Positions 25,444 to 35,329 are shown, counted from the first letter of the stretch. The stretch: DNA of 64,000 bases from Anaerolineaceae bacterium (GCA_016124855.1 WGMX01000008.1:1-64000); one strand, 5' to 3'. The notes: generated by a model not told the origin, from the sequence alone. A program made the numbers and translations.

Positions 25444-28295
25444 AGGGGTTCAACCTCTTTAGGATAGGCAATGGCTTCCATCACAGTGGTGATGCTTCCT
25501 AAAACAGTTAGAAAGATGCCTGTTTCATAAAAAAACGTAGATGAAATGTGAATGTTCGCAGGCAGCGGGATATTTATGTTGTTATGCGCAAGAAAAGGTT
25601 GGCCCATTAACAGCGGGAATGCCGCATTTACAATTACGAGCGCCAATCCAAGTCCAATAAGTCGGCGCGCCCCCAAGCGTGTAAACTGCTTATGTGCTTC
25701 GTGATAGCCGAATACGATATACCATAGGGCAACCCCCAATCCGCTTACTACACCCGCCGTAAATCCATCACCGGGGCCTTCACCTCCATAGATGAGATGA
25801 GCCAATGCGACAAGAAAGGCCAGTGGCAATATGATTCGCGCAATTACACGCGTTAACGGAGTAGAAAAACTCGTTAGGAAAAAATCTTCGCCTTGTGCAT
25901 CATGATCATCGATATAAGGTGCAGGAATAACATGTTCAACATCATGCACAGGCTTACGGATAGTTTGTTGAATACTAGTGATCACTTTGACCATACTTAC
26001 GGGCCAGCGTGGACCGCTGGTTGGTTTCGCAAGAATGGTCAACACCCCCAACGCAGCTACGCTAAACACACTAATCTCAATGATGGTGTCCATGCCACGA
26101 AAGTCAGTGACAATTGCACCGACGACATCCGGAAAGCCGACTAATTCCTCGGTATGTTCTAGGTGCCAAGTTGCGATACTTTTCGGTTGGGGGCGGTTGG
26201 TTAGTGCTGCGAGAACAAATAGTCCTGCGCCAACCCCAATGCCAGTCGAAATGAGAATGTCACGAATACGTCCTGCTTTTGACTGCACCCATAGCGAGTC
26301 AATTGCCTTTTGTCGCTCATCTTTACGGATACGTGCCAGCATAACAATCAGCAGTACTGTACCAATGGTTTCAACCATAAATTGAACCAGTGCCACGTCC
26401 GGTGCAGGTTCAATTAAGAAAATGCCGCCCACACTGTATCCAGCTACGCCAAGTGATAGAGCTGCCAGCAAATGACTCTTAAATAGAATGCTTGCAAGTA
26501 CCATGCCCAAGCATAAAATGAGCAGGATGCTGCGCAGGATATCGATACTCGGATGAAACTCGAAAGTCAACGCATAGCCTGTAAGATGCGCCAAACCTGC
26601 AGTTGCTTGGAGGATAATTACGCTGGCTAGAATGACAGCGAGATAGTAGCGCAATTTACCGCCTTGCGTTCGCAGCAATAAATCACCAATCTTTTCAATT
26701 CCGGCAACAGCTCCCTGATATAGTTGGGCTCCTCTTGGCAGTTTAGGAAACGTCCAGCCACGCCAGATAGAACGGGTCGCAAACACAATCAAGCCACTTC
26801 CAACTGCCGTTAGGCTAAGAAGGAACGTTAAATTAAAGCCGGAAAACAAAACAAGGTGAACTTCGTGTCCGGCAATTGTCTCAATAAGAGGGACGACCAA
26901 TAACGGCAGACCAACGCCCGCTAACAGAGATAGCACGGCCAACGCAGCTGGCCCAATTAAAAGTCCCTTAGGGGTAGCATGAAAATAGGTATTTTCCGGT
27001 TTATTCCCTCCAAATACATCCCAAACCAGAATAACTGCTAGGGCAACGGTCAGTACAGCACTAATCACTGTTATAGCTAAGGCAAGTGGTGAACTCAACA
27101 AAGCCTCGAGTAAACTTTCTTTCGCGACAAAACCCAAAAGCGGCGGAATCCCTGCCATCGACAGGCCCGCGAGTCCTGCGACAAATGTCCAACCGGGCAT
27201 CTGCCGCCATAAACCACCTAGATATCTTAAATCGCGAGTTGCGGTAGCATGATCAACTGCGCCAGCCGTCAAAAACAAAGTCGCTTTATATAAACCGTGC
27301 GCGAGTATGCCGACGGCTGCGGCTTTCACCCCTTCGCCATGTGGCAGACTAATCAAAACTACAAATGCACCAAGCTGGCTAATTGTTGCGTAAGCCAACG
27401 CGCCTTTAAGATCGTGCTGCCGTAAGGCAAATAAGGCACCCAACAGCACCGTCATCAGCCCGATTCCAAGTAGTGTGTTTTGCCACAATGGGGTATCTCC
27501 CAAAACAGGTGACAACCGCAGCAGGAGATAAACGCCTGCTTTTACCATCGTTGCGGAATGCAAATATGCACTGGCCGGGGTTGGCGCGGTCATCGCACCG
27601 GGCAACCAGAAGTGAAACGGAAATTGAGCACTTTTAGTGAAACAGCCGATGATGATCAACACCGTAAAAGCAGTGTACCAAGGATGATCATGCAAGCTGG
27701 TATTGGCGATAATCTGACTGAGTTCCATTGAACCCGAAGCGGTACCGAGCAAAACGAGGCCAACCATTAAAGCCAAGCCGCCGCCGCCGGTTATGATAAG
27801 TGCTTGCAGAGCACCTTTACGTGCTGCCTCATTCTCATGATTAAAGCTGACTAGGAGGAAGGATATAACACTGGTAAGTTCCCATCCGATAAATAGAGTT
27901 AATACGTTACCGGCAAGCACAACCACAAGCATGGCGCTCATAAACGGCAACAACAAAGTGTAAAACCGATCTAGTGACTTAGTATCTTCAAAATAATAAA
28001 TGCTATAGACGATGATCATCGCACCAATGCCGAGGATCATTAGGCTAAACAGAAGTGATAATCCATCTAAATAGATTGAGAATGTCAGGCCTAATTGAGG
28101 AACCCAAGCGACACTTAGGGCCACATGACCAACATCATAAATAGAAGGTATAAAGGTCATTAACCAAACAAATAGAATGCCTACAAGTGATGCCAACAAC
28201 CATCCATATATCTCCTTAGAGATATATTTTCTCACCGCTGGACGTAGTAGAGCAGTAATTGCGGGAGCTAAACTTATAATACCAATTCCAAACAA
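25440..28295 (-). CDS. mrpA: Mrp Na+/H+ antiporter fused subunits A and B
   Basis: About 951 residues. The first 500 form the NuoL-like antiporter core, with the Lys-bearing SAQFPFHFWLPGAMTAPTPA and SATMVKAGVYLLLR helices. A middle region (about 600-780) carries the MrpA C-terminal/DUF4040 helices (VGGIFLIEPAPDVALVQFMV). The last 150 residues are an MrpB domain: GPGDGFTAGVVSGLGVAL and TFFYETGIFLTVLGSITTV. Many bacteria encode MrpB separately; here it is fused. I place the start at TTG 28295 because GGGAGG lies five bases before it; another TTG at 28319 lacks a site. First gene of the Mrp operon. Confidence 0.92.
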   Translation of the reverse strand: MFGIGIISLAPAITALLRPAVRKYISKEIYGWLLASLVGILFVWLMTFIPSIYDVGHVALSVAWVPQLGLTFSIYLDGLSLLFSLMILGIGAMIIVYSIYYFEDTKSLDRFYTLLLPFMSAMLVVVLAGNVLTLFIGWELTSVISFLLVSFNHENEAARKGALQALIITGGGGLALMVGLVLLGTASGSMELSQIIANTSLHDHPWYTAFTVLIIIGCFTKSAQFPFHFWLPGAMTAPTPASAYLHSATMVKAGVYLLLRLSPVLGDTPLWQNTLLGIGLMTVLLGALFALRQHDLKGALAYATISQLGAFVVLISLPHGEGVKAAAVGILAHGLYKATLFLTAGAVDHATATRDLRYLGGLWRQMPGWTFVAGLAGLSMAGIPPLLGFVAKESLLEALLSSPLALAITVISAVLTVALAVILVWDVFGGNKPENTYFHATPKGLLIGPAALAVLSLLAGVGLPLLVVPLIETIAGHEVHLVLFSGFNLTFLLSLTAVGSGLIVFATRSIWRGWTFPKLPRGAQLYQGAVAGIEKIGDLLLRTQGGKLRYYLAVILASVIILQATAGLAHLTGYALTFEFHPSIDILRSILLILCLGMVLASILFKSHLLAALSLGVAGYSVGGIFLIEPAPDVALVQFMVETIGTVLLIVMLARIRKDERQKAIDSLWVQSKAGRIRDILISTGIGVGAGLFVLAALTNRPQPKSIATWHLEHTEELVGFPDVVGAIVTDFRGMDTIIEISVFSVAALGVLTILAKPTSGPRWPVSMVKVITSIQQTIRKPVHDVEHVIPAPYIDDHDAQGEDFFLTSFSTPLTRVIARIILPLAFLVALAHLIYGGEGPGDGFTAGVVSGLGVALWYIVFGYHEAHKQFTRLGARRLIGLGLALVIVNAAFPLLMGQPFLAHNNINIPLPANIHISSTFFYETGIFLTVLGSITTVMEAIAYPKEVEPL

Positions 28296-28317
28296 CCGAA
28301 CCTCCCAGAAACAAATC

Positions 28318-28343
28318 AAATGGGGAAAATGCTTTCCCCATTT
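28318..28343 (-). terminator. Hairpin between amt and the Mrp operon
   Basis: Perfect 11-base arms AAATGGGGAAA and TTTCCCCATTT with a 4-base loop. It lies about 30 bases after the amt stop and 12 bases before the mrpA ribosome site. Followed on the minus strand by GATTTGTTT, and on the plus strand by TTGTGTTG. It can act as terminator of amt or as an attenuator limiting read-through into the antiporter genes. Confidence 0.7.
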
Positions 28344-28373
28344 TTGTGTTGTTTTAATGTGGGTTACCGATGA

Positions 28374-29831
28374 TTAGTCACCTATTGCTGGTGCTTTGAC
28401 CGAGACTGCTGATCCATCTAGACTTGCTGGAGGACGTATGTCGGGTGTAATGGCCTGTGCATGTTCATAGTCATCAATGAAGATTGTTATGTCGTCAACT
28501 TTCTTGCTGACGTGGAGTAGACCGACGGCCTTAAGCGCACCAAACATGACAAAGGCGAACACGGCAGTGAAGATGATGGTTGCAGCTGAACCGAGAATTT
28601 GAACTCCAAGCAGTCCGAAACCGCCACCCAGCAGTAAACCTGTCCGAGTTGCAACATCCACACCTGCCGGGGCAAACGTGAGGCCCGGTTGACCGAACAG
28701 GCCAATTGCAACGGTTCCCCAGATACCACAAGCTGCATGAACCGCAAAAGCACCTACAGGATCATCAATGTGGAAGCGCTCGACTGTATCTGCTGCAATA
28801 ATGACCACTACACCAGCAACCAGTCCGATCACCAGTGCTGCCCAAGGTGCCACAAATGCGCATCCAGCCGTGATGGCAACCAAACCTGCCAATGAACCGT
28901 TCAACGTATAGATCAGATCCCATTTCTTAGAACGACCATATTGGTAGAACATGCAGGAGAGCATTGCTGCACCTGCGCCAAGTGTCGTATTGAGAACCAC
29001 GAGACCAATAAGACCGGTATTGCCTGTACCAAGTGTTGAACCGGGATTGAAGCCGTACCAACCGAACCACAGAATCATGGTTCCGATAGTCGCTAGTCCC
29101 AAGTTATGTGCGGGAGGAAGCGGCAGCCATTTTTTATCTTTGCTCCAGCGAATTGCACGAGGGCCAAGCATAATTGCACCCACTAACGCCGTTACACCAC
29201 CCACGGTATGGACAACGGTACTGCCAGCAAAGTCATGGAAACCCTGTTGGGCTAACCAACCACCGCCCCATACCCAGTGAACAATGATTGGATAACTAAC
29301 CGCGCCCATAATGACACTGTAAATTAAGTCACCAATGAAGTCAGTGCGTTCGGCCATCGCACCGGTTGTAATGGTGCTTGCAGTCGCGGCAAAAGCAAAT
29401 TGGAAGAAGAAGAATGTAAGCGTGTCAATCGTTCCAGTTTGTGCATAGATGACATTGCCACCCGTAAACTGAACAGCATCACTCAGAAAAAAGTTTGAAG
29501 TACCGATCAATCCACCGGCACTTGTGCCGAATGCGATACCGAAACCGACTGCCCAGAAAGCAATTGCGGTGAGGCCAGCATCAACAAAGTTTTCCAGTAA
29601 AGCGTTCACAGCACTGGTCTGACGAATTAGACCGGTTTCGAGCATCGCAAATCCGCACTGCATAAAAAAGACTAAGAAGCCAGTTACGAGCACCCACGTC
29701 GTGTCAACTGCGGTTTGTGTTGCCATTGGCGCTGTATCTTGAGCATGGGCTGTTCCCCCGAAAGCAGCCAATACTAAAGAAGCAATCCCAATTGCAAGGA
29801 GACGACGCAAATGACGATTGCGCTTGTTCAT
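28374..29831 (-). CDS. amt: Ammonium transporter (Amt family)
   Basis: Membrane channel for ammonium uptake, 485 residues from the ATG at 29831, which has GGAGG eight bases upstream. A signal-like N-terminus (LLAIGIASLVLAAFGGTAHA) precedes about eleven helices. Family motifs include FFMQCGFAMLETG, DFAGSTVVHTVGGVTALVGA with the first pore His, WFGWYGFNPGS, and DPVGAFAVHAACGIWGTVAIG with the second pore His. The C-terminal cytoplasmic tail extends beyond the usual PII contact region and ends in a polar stretch. No glnK (PII) gene is adjacent, although amt-glnK linkage is common. Confidence 0.95.
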   Translation of the reverse strand: MNKRNRHLRRLLAIGIASLVLAAFGGTAHAQDTAPMATQTAVDTTWVLVTGFLVFFMQCGFAMLETGLIRQTSAVNALLENFVDAGLTAIAFWAVGFGIAFGTSAGGLIGTSNFFLSDAVQFTGGNVIYAQTGTIDTLTFFFFQFAFAATASTITTGAMAERTDFIGDLIYSVIMGAVSYPIIVHWVWGGGWLAQQGFHDFAGSTVVHTVGGVTALVGAIMLGPRAIRWSKDKKWLPLPPAHNLGLATIGTMILWFGWYGFNPGSTLGTGNTGLIGLVVLNTTLGAGAAMLSCMFYQYGRSKKWDLIYTLNGSLAGLVAITAGCAFVAPWAALVIGLVAGVVVIIAADTVERFHIDDPVGAFAVHAACGIWGTVAIGLFGQPGLTFAPAGVDVATRTGLLLGGGFGLLGVQILGSAATIIFTAVFAFVMFGALKAVGLLHVSKKVDDITIFIDDYEHAQAITPDIRPPASLDGSAVSVKAPAIGD

Positions 29832-30163
29832 TCCATTTTCCTCCAAAGCAAAGAGTAGTTACGATTGGAGGCAGTTTACTGGATTTGTTAAGGCATCCCT
29901 ACGATTTTGCTGCCAAAGTTTGAGAAAACTTCTTAGTTTTTCTCAACAAATGTTGGAGGAAAACAATTCTTGCGGGGTTAAGTTAGGCACAATATATATA
30001 TAACAGTGGTATTTACGAGACGAATTATACGATACCCTTACCTTTCAATTGCAAAGACCTGCATCAACCATGTAGCGCAAGACCCGTCTGTTGGTAGCTG
30101 TGAGTCAAGATTTAGTAAAAAGTCACAATAAGGCACTGGAGGCAGATATAATTGGATTGAAAA
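29832..30163. other. Gene-free gap upstream of amt
   Basis: About 330 bases between the TIR-FGE stop and the amt start, both minus strand. It should hold the amt promoter, but no convincing -35/-10 pair was found; an AT-rich run near 29990-30003 is the best candidate area. A nearly perfect inverted repeat at 29920-29946 (TTGAGAAAAC / GTTTTTCTCAA, one bulged base) lies about 90 bases upstream of amt and may be a leader hairpin or operator. Confidence 0.5.
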
Positions 30164-31741
30164 CTATTTTTGAACATTCTTTTGGACAATTCGAAATCCA
30201 ATCGTCGCGTGATAGCAAAGCGGATCGAGATAATAATGGAAAGAGATTTGAGATCGCTGATACGCACTCACAAATGATCCTCCAAAAACTGCACGCTCGC
30301 CAACTAATGTAATATCGATTAATTCCTCGTTGGTGTCAGAATATTCACTTTGATCAGGCTTAGGCTTACTGTTTATGCACCATTCCCATACATTTCCAGC
30401 CATGTCATAAACATTGAAGGGGCTAATTCCATTACTATAACGCATGACAAGTGAGGTCATCTTTATTTCGCTCTCGCGAGTATTACAACGCGTCTTATCA
30501 AATGTATTTCCCCACGGGTATATTCGGTTATCATCACCACGTGCGGCTCGCTGCCACTCAAGTGCGGAGGGTAAGACAGCGGTGATATTCAGTTTTGAAC
30601 TTAACCATCTACAAAATGCAAGGGCATCAAACCAATTTACCATCTCGCGTGGACGTTCATCGCCTTTGAATCGTCCCGGTTTCGATTCCGGATTATTTAC
30701 GCGCCAGTTATACGCCTCGGGAGAATATTCCCACCACTGAGTATTCTTATATCCGTCTGCATCGTCGCAAAAAATCTGATATTGACTGTGGGTAACTGGA
30801 TACTTACTGATCTTGAATCCATCGACCCTGACTTTTCTTTGTTGTGCTTTTTGACTTTTATCAATTTCATCGACAAGAACGTAGCCGGCAGGTATATCAC
30901 ACCATTCTAATAGAGGCAAAAGAAAAGGGGGTCTATTATCCTGTTTGCGATCTACTACCTGAATTACGGATTGCTTTGATTCATCAGGTTTAGAGATTAA
31001 CTGGGCTAGCTCGTCGGGATCGTAGTCAGGGAAATCGCGTCTAAAGGCTTCAAATGCTTCTAGCCCCAACTTACGTGTGCGCGAAAGCCTTACAAGCTCT
31101 GCAATTTGCTTATATTCACGTTCCGCCTCACGCAGATAGGACAAACGCTCTAGCGCAGTTTCAGCCTCCTGTAGTAAAGCATCTAAATTGATGAAACGCG
31201 ATGTGAATCCGCTCTCTTTTGCCTGTTTGAGCAAGAAAACCGCTTGATCGAATTGACCATTTTCCATGGCTGCAGCAGCAACACTTATAACATTCGCAGG
31301 ATTAGTTGTCGGGGGTGCTACACGTTCGGACGCAATTGCAGACACTGGTAGGGCAGGGTGTTTGCGACGCTCAGCAATATATATTGAGTTTAGAAGGACT
31401 TTGACAGCTTCAATGGTTATTCCATTTGTTAAATCAACATATTGAGTATCTTTTAGGTTATCAGGCAAATTTACTTCGTCACGAATTAACACTGGCACAA
31501 TGTGCTTACCCAGACTTTGTGCCAATTCGAATTCCTTGCGACAATATTCTGAAGCAATGGAGTCAGGTGAGAGCAGGTAGACAAAGCTCTCACACCAGTC
31601 CAGCCTTCTTAATATTTCTTTCCACCAATTTTGCCCTGCATACAAACGTTGGTCGTACCAAGTTTCGTGTACGTCAAGTGTATCCACAATTTGGATACAA
31701 AATGGTTTATCAACGCGTGCATAACTTACGAAAATACGCAT
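30164..31741 (-). CDS. TIR domain protein with C-terminal FGE/lectin-like domain
   Basis: 525 residues. Residues 1-125 are a TIR domain: RIFVSYARVDK, then a DQRLYAGQNWW loop and SEYCRKEFELA with Glu70 at the position of the NADase catalytic Glu. A helical linker (about 150-250) resembles TPR-like repeats. Residues from about 290 are an FGE-sulfatase (SUMF1-like) domain with FKISKYPVTHSQYQIFC, PREMVNWFDALAFCRWLS, NVYDMAGNVWEWC and the end ATIGFRIV. The paired cysteines of true formylglycine-generating enzymes are missing (GGSFVSAYQRSQ), so it is probably a binding module. It follows the TIR-like/NACHT/HEAT gene by 41 bases. Likely signalling or conflict effector; the trigger is unknown. Confidence 0.88.
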   Translation of the reverse strand: MRIFVSYARVDKPFCIQIVDTLDVHETWYDQRLYAGQNWWKEILRRLDWCESFVYLLSPDSIASEYCRKEFELAQSLGKHIVPVLIRDEVNLPDNLKDTQYVDLTNGITIEAVKVLLNSIYIAERRKHPALPVSAIASERVAPPTTNPANVISVAAAAMENGQFDQAVFLLKQAKESGFTSRFINLDALLQEAETALERLSYLREAEREYKQIAELVRLSRTRKLGLEAFEAFRRDFPDYDPDELAQLISKPDESKQSVIQVVDRKQDNRPPFLLPLLEWCDIPAGYVLVDEIDKSQKAQQRKVRVDGFKISKYPVTHSQYQIFCDDADGYKNTQWWEYSPEAYNWRVNNPESKPGRFKGDERPREMVNWFDALAFCRWLSSKLNITAVLPSALEWQRAARGDDNRIYPWGNTFDKTRCNTRESEIKMTSLVMRYSNGISPFNVYDMAGNVWEWCINSKPKPDQSEYSDTNEELIDITLVGERAVFGGSFVSAYQRSQISFHYYLDPLCYHATIGFRIVQKNVQK

Positions 31742-31782
31742 AAGAGTTTCTCGTTGGTGTTACAGAAAAAGGGTAAATGATG

Positions 31783-34700
31783 CTAATCGTGACTCGCTTG
31801 CCATTGCTCAACTGCAAGTTTGGCTTCGTCATTGTTAATCTGCTTAAGTATATCAACAATTACGTCACAAATCCTCTTTTGTTCCCAGTATGGTCCCGCA
31901 GAATCGGATAAGCTTGGAATTAGCGCAGATACCAATGTCGGATCTGGGTTCCGGCTTAGTCCATTTGCTGCCGCCCATCGAACATGTTCACTCGAGTCTT
32001 TGAGAGCGGTTAGCAGGTAGCGAGTAGCGATATCCATGTTTATTTTGCCTAGACTTTGAACAGCCGCTAACCTTACAAATTCTTCTGTGTCTGCGGCTGC
32101 TGCTTCCAGAGCAGATATAACTTGTGCTCCATCCAAATATCCAAGTGCTTCTGCTGCGGCTTCTCGCACTAAGGAATTAGCATCAGAAACAAGTTTAGCT
32201 ATGGCAATTGCTGCATTGTTGTCCTTGATTTCAACCAACGCTCGAATTGCGGCAATTCGAACCTTCCAATTTGAGTCAGCTAAGCGTTGAATCAAGTGTG
32301 GCACAACATGGACATTTCCAACCCATCCTAACGTTTCCACACCTGTCCACCGTATGACCCAATCGTTATCATTAAGTGTTTCAAGAATTTGGTTGATAAC
32401 TTTTAGGCTGGTATTACCACGAAGTCCCTTGACATAATCACGGAGCGTCTTGGCGGCGTTGCTGCTCGTATCCCACTTGCGACCCCGCAATTGAGCCAAT
32501 ATGCCAGCAACGTAAATGTCCTCTGAAGATCGCGTTGAATCTGCTCCTAAGGGAAACTGTTCCAGTTTATTTTCTGAGTCGCCATTGTGACCATTTGTCT
32601 GTGTCGTCAATCGCTGCTCTTTCGCGTTAATTAAGCGTGCCTTCACGATTTGTGACGAAGTAGTACTTCGCTCTTCGTATCCCGGCATATTCGATAACAA
32701 CTTAGTAACAATTTCATTCACGCTGGATTTACTTAATCTTGATTTAGACATATCGGCTAAACCTTCCTCTAAACGCGAAACTGCATCAGGGTTTGAATAT
32801 TTGGCAAGCCCTTCTAGGGCCTCAATTTTAACATCGACATCGTCTTCGTACGAGAAACTCAATAACAGATCGAACACATCTTCGGTTTGAAACTTTGATA
32901 ACGCCTCAATCACTAACCGGCGGGACAAAGGAGCTAATTGCTTCACAATTTGACTAAAGGATCCGGGTTCTTTAGATTGGATTTTCAGGAGGGCGTTAGT
33001 GGCAGCTTTGCGAACTCCTACATGTCGATGCTTTAGGCACTCGACGAGATATGGAGTAGCACAGACATCATTTAGCGTTGCTAGTGCAGCTGCCGCCTGT
33101 ATCACGACCGATGTGTTGCTGTCCTGAAGTACTTGAACTAAAGCAGGAACGCTAGCAGTATCGTTTAATTCTTTTATCGCCCAAATTGCATTTAGCCTAG
33201 TTTTAACTGCATCGGAATTCAGCATCTTAAATAAAGTAGCGAGGGAGTTTGAGCCGATTCGTTTTACGGCGTGTGATATTTTAGTTCGAGTATTTTCGTT
33301 GATTTCGGACAAAGACTCTGCTAGACCAGTCATTATCGAATGACCTAACTCTAGAAAAGTTGAATATGCATAAAGGCGAATGGGCCATTGGGCATTTCTC
33401 AAGACCTCAACAAAAATTGCATTGGCGGCGTTTGGGTCTAGCCCATAGAGTAATTTTGCAAAGCAGGTTCGAAAGTCTCCAATCTCGGCAAGGGCATCCA
33501 TATTCTTGTTGATTACATATGAATACGTGGAGCTGTCACTCAAACGAACGCCACTTGCGAAGCACTGCATTGCTAGTAATGGGTCTACATCGGCAATAGT
33601 TCTTAAGTGCTCTGCTGGCCTCTTCGTTAGATGCACCAAGGTAATAATCGACGTATCCCATCTTTGTGGAACACGACTAGAGTCTTTGGTCAGCATCAAA
33701 TGGGGTAAATTTGAAGGAATTCCATATTGGTCCAGTGCAATTGCAGCGAAATAATCTCGGAACACTTTTGTTGAGAAACGAACATTTTTTTCGCTAAGGA
33801 GCAGTAATCCACTTTCAATACACTCGGTAAGATGGGCTTCAGATTGTATATACTCTAACGTTTTTATGTAACTAATCTGTGATTTCTGTCGCTCTGTAAC
33901 AATAGCGGCAATTTTCGATAACGCGGTGTCAAAAGATAAGTTAGTGTTACTGTGATAATTTCCAAGCCTCCACAAATTGCCGATTAGATAACTATAGTAA
34001 TTTGCTATGCTTAGGCTTGAAAAATCAACATCAAGGGGATAGCTTACTGATGTTAAACTCATTGCAAATATCGGATTTTGCAAAAGGTATTTTAGCTGCG
34101 GATACGTATCGCATTTTTCGCAATTTAGCACATATTGAACAAAAGGGCGGTTCGAATATTTCGATAAAATGACCATGAACTGAGCCCAGTTAAACTCAGC
34201 GGCTTTAATCGCTAGTTCAACGTCATATAAGTTTTTGCGGGGCAACTCAGCGGTGGGATCAACCATAATCAATGGTGGGGCAGGGGAATTACTTTTCCAC
34301 CATGCCTTAAACTTATTCGCAAACGTCTTAGCCGTCATTTCTGCGTATTCGAAACCATATACATATATTGTCAAACTTATAGTTGTTTCTGTGTCGATCT
34401 GATATTCTTTATCGCCTAACTGAGCCACCAGCCATTCATCCCAAGGAATTTCCTCGTTCCACGTTTCTACGTCGAGCATGACGGGTAGGGCAGGTTTGTT
34501 ATCTGACGATATGTATAATTTGCGGGCTTTATCCGCCATAAAACTTGCCACTAATTGCCCATCTGAATAAGCGCAAATTACAATAGTAGATTGATTTCGT
34601 TGAACTATCTGCTCAAGATTATAGGTATTTGCTAGGTCAGACGCATCCAAGTGCAGACCCTTATCAAGATCAGAAATAGCGGAAAATTTCATTTCAGATA

Positions 34701-35220
34701 GCAGTGTTTGTATTGGGTTGCTGTAACTACTTGCACATCCGTAGTTCGTTATTTCGAGCAAATCCCACGCGAACTGTACCCGCTGCAGCTTTGCCTCTAG
34801 CCAATTGGTGTACTGTTCCAAATGTGTTTTGTTTGTTGCTTTAGGCACTTCTATCTGGGAAAGAATGCTTATTAGCTTTTGTATCCCTAAGGCGAACTGC
34901 GCTTTGTTGTCAGTTGTGAACTCTACTACCGTGTTAATCATCGCGTTTTCTGCCCAATCCGTAATAGATATGGGGCTAGAGAGCAGGGGAATTACCCGCG
35001 AGGTCGTGAATTGCTCAGCGAGATGTACATAGGCAGGGGCTTTAACAAATTCAGGCCTTAAAACCGCGATTATAGTGTCGCTTTTTGTCAGGCTCATGGT
35101 ATCAATAGCGTTGCACTGCAAGGCATATGATGTTAATTCAAAACCCGCATTTCGGAGTTGTGCAGCTAGATCTGCTGCGAAGAGCTTATCAATTGGATGA
35201 TAGCAGATATAAATAGGCAT
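31783..35220 (-). CDS. TIR-like, degenerate NACHT and HEAT-repeat protein
   Basis: 1145 residues. Residues 1-120 look like a TIR fold (MPIYICYHPIDKLFAADLAA) but the catalytic Glu position reads AYVHLAEQ and appears lost. Residues about 140-510 follow the layout of a NACHT NTPase, including LLQNPIFAMSLTSV and NVRFSTKVFRDYFAAIAL, yet the P-loop region (212-232, TIVICAYSDGQLVAS) has no GxGKS and the Walker B region (LTIYVYGFEYAE) has no DE. The rest, from about 600, is a long series of HEAT repeats such as NAIWAIKELNDTASVPALVQ. It is probably a scaffold or sensor rather than an enzyme. Expressed with the downstream TIR-FGE gene. Confidence 0.82.
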   Translation of the reverse strand: MPIYICYHPIDKLFAADLAAQLRNAGFELTSYALQCNAIDTMSLTKSDTIIAVLRPEFVKAPAYVHLAEQFTTSRVIPLLSSPISITDWAENAMINTVVEFTTDNKAQFALGIQKLISILSQIEVPKATNKTHLEQYTNWLEAKLQRVQFAWDLLEITNYGCASSYSNPIQTLLSEMKFSAISDLDKGLHLDASDLANTYNLEQIVQRNQSTIVICAYSDGQLVASFMADKARKLYISSDNKPALPVMLDVETWNEEIPWDEWLVAQLGDKEYQIDTETTISLTIYVYGFEYAEMTAKTFANKFKAWWKSNSPAPPLIMVDPTAELPRKNLYDVELAIKAAEFNWAQFMVILSKYSNRPFVQYVLNCEKCDTYPQLKYLLQNPIFAMSLTSVSYPLDVDFSSLSIANYYSYLIGNLWRLGNYHSNTNLSFDTALSKIAAIVTERQKSQISYIKTLEYIQSEAHLTECIESGLLLLSEKNVRFSTKVFRDYFAAIALDQYGIPSNLPHLMLTKDSSRVPQRWDTSIITLVHLTKRPAEHLRTIADVDPLLAMQCFASGVRLSDSSTYSYVINKNMDALAEIGDFRTCFAKLLYGLDPNAANAIFVEVLRNAQWPIRLYAYSTFLELGHSIMTGLAESLSEINENTRTKISHAVKRIGSNSLATLFKMLNSDAVKTRLNAIWAIKELNDTASVPALVQVLQDSNTSVVIQAAAALATLNDVCATPYLVECLKHRHVGVRKAATNALLKIQSKEPGSFSQIVKQLAPLSRRLVIEALSKFQTEDVFDLLLSFSYEDDVDVKIEALEGLAKYSNPDAVSRLEEGLADMSKSRLSKSSVNEIVTKLLSNMPGYEERSTTSSQIVKARLINAKEQRLTTQTNGHNGDSENKLEQFPLGADSTRSSEDIYVAGILAQLRGRKWDTSSNAAKTLRDYVKGLRGNTSLKVINQILETLNDNDWVIRWTGVETLGWVGNVHVVPHLIQRLADSNWKVRIAAIRALVEIKDNNAAIAIAKLVSDANSLVREAAAEALGYLDGAQVISALEAAAADTEEFVRLAAVQSLGKINMDIATRYLLTALKDSSEHVRWAAANGLSRNPDPTLVSALIPSLSDSAGPYWEQKRICDVIVDILKQINNDEAKLAVEQWQASHD

Positions 35221-35315
35221 AGGTTTAGAATATCATATCTGTATTGCGAACGATAATAATGGAGTGAGATTTACTATCTAAGTATAGCCTCTATCCTCAA
35301 TGGACAACTTGAATG

Positions 35316-35329
35316 TTACATAATTGTAA
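35316..35329. promoter_or_regulatory. Palindrome in the divergent promoter region
   Basis: TTACA and TGTAA arms with a TAAT spacer, about 96 bases upstream of the minus-strand TIR-like/NACHT/HEAT gene and 138 bases upstream of the plus-strand ATPase gene. Size and symmetry suit a small repressor site. Short palindromes are expected by chance in AT-rich DNA, so support is weak. Confidence 0.3.

Noticed and set aside
28951-29280. Plus-strand open frame of 109 codons
   Set aside because: It is antisense to the amt gene, which has full-length motifs.
30164-31741. True formylglycine-generating enzyme
   Set aside because: The paired cysteines needed for catalysis are absent in the C-terminal domain, so a binding role is more likely.
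30164-31741. Diversity-generating retroelement target with its cassette
   Set aside because: The FGE-type domain is a usual target, but no reverse transcriptase or template repeat was found in the window.
31783-35220. Pseudogene
   Set aside because: Motif loss is clear, but 1145 codons are open with no frameshift and the HEAT array is intact, which suits a maintained scaffold.
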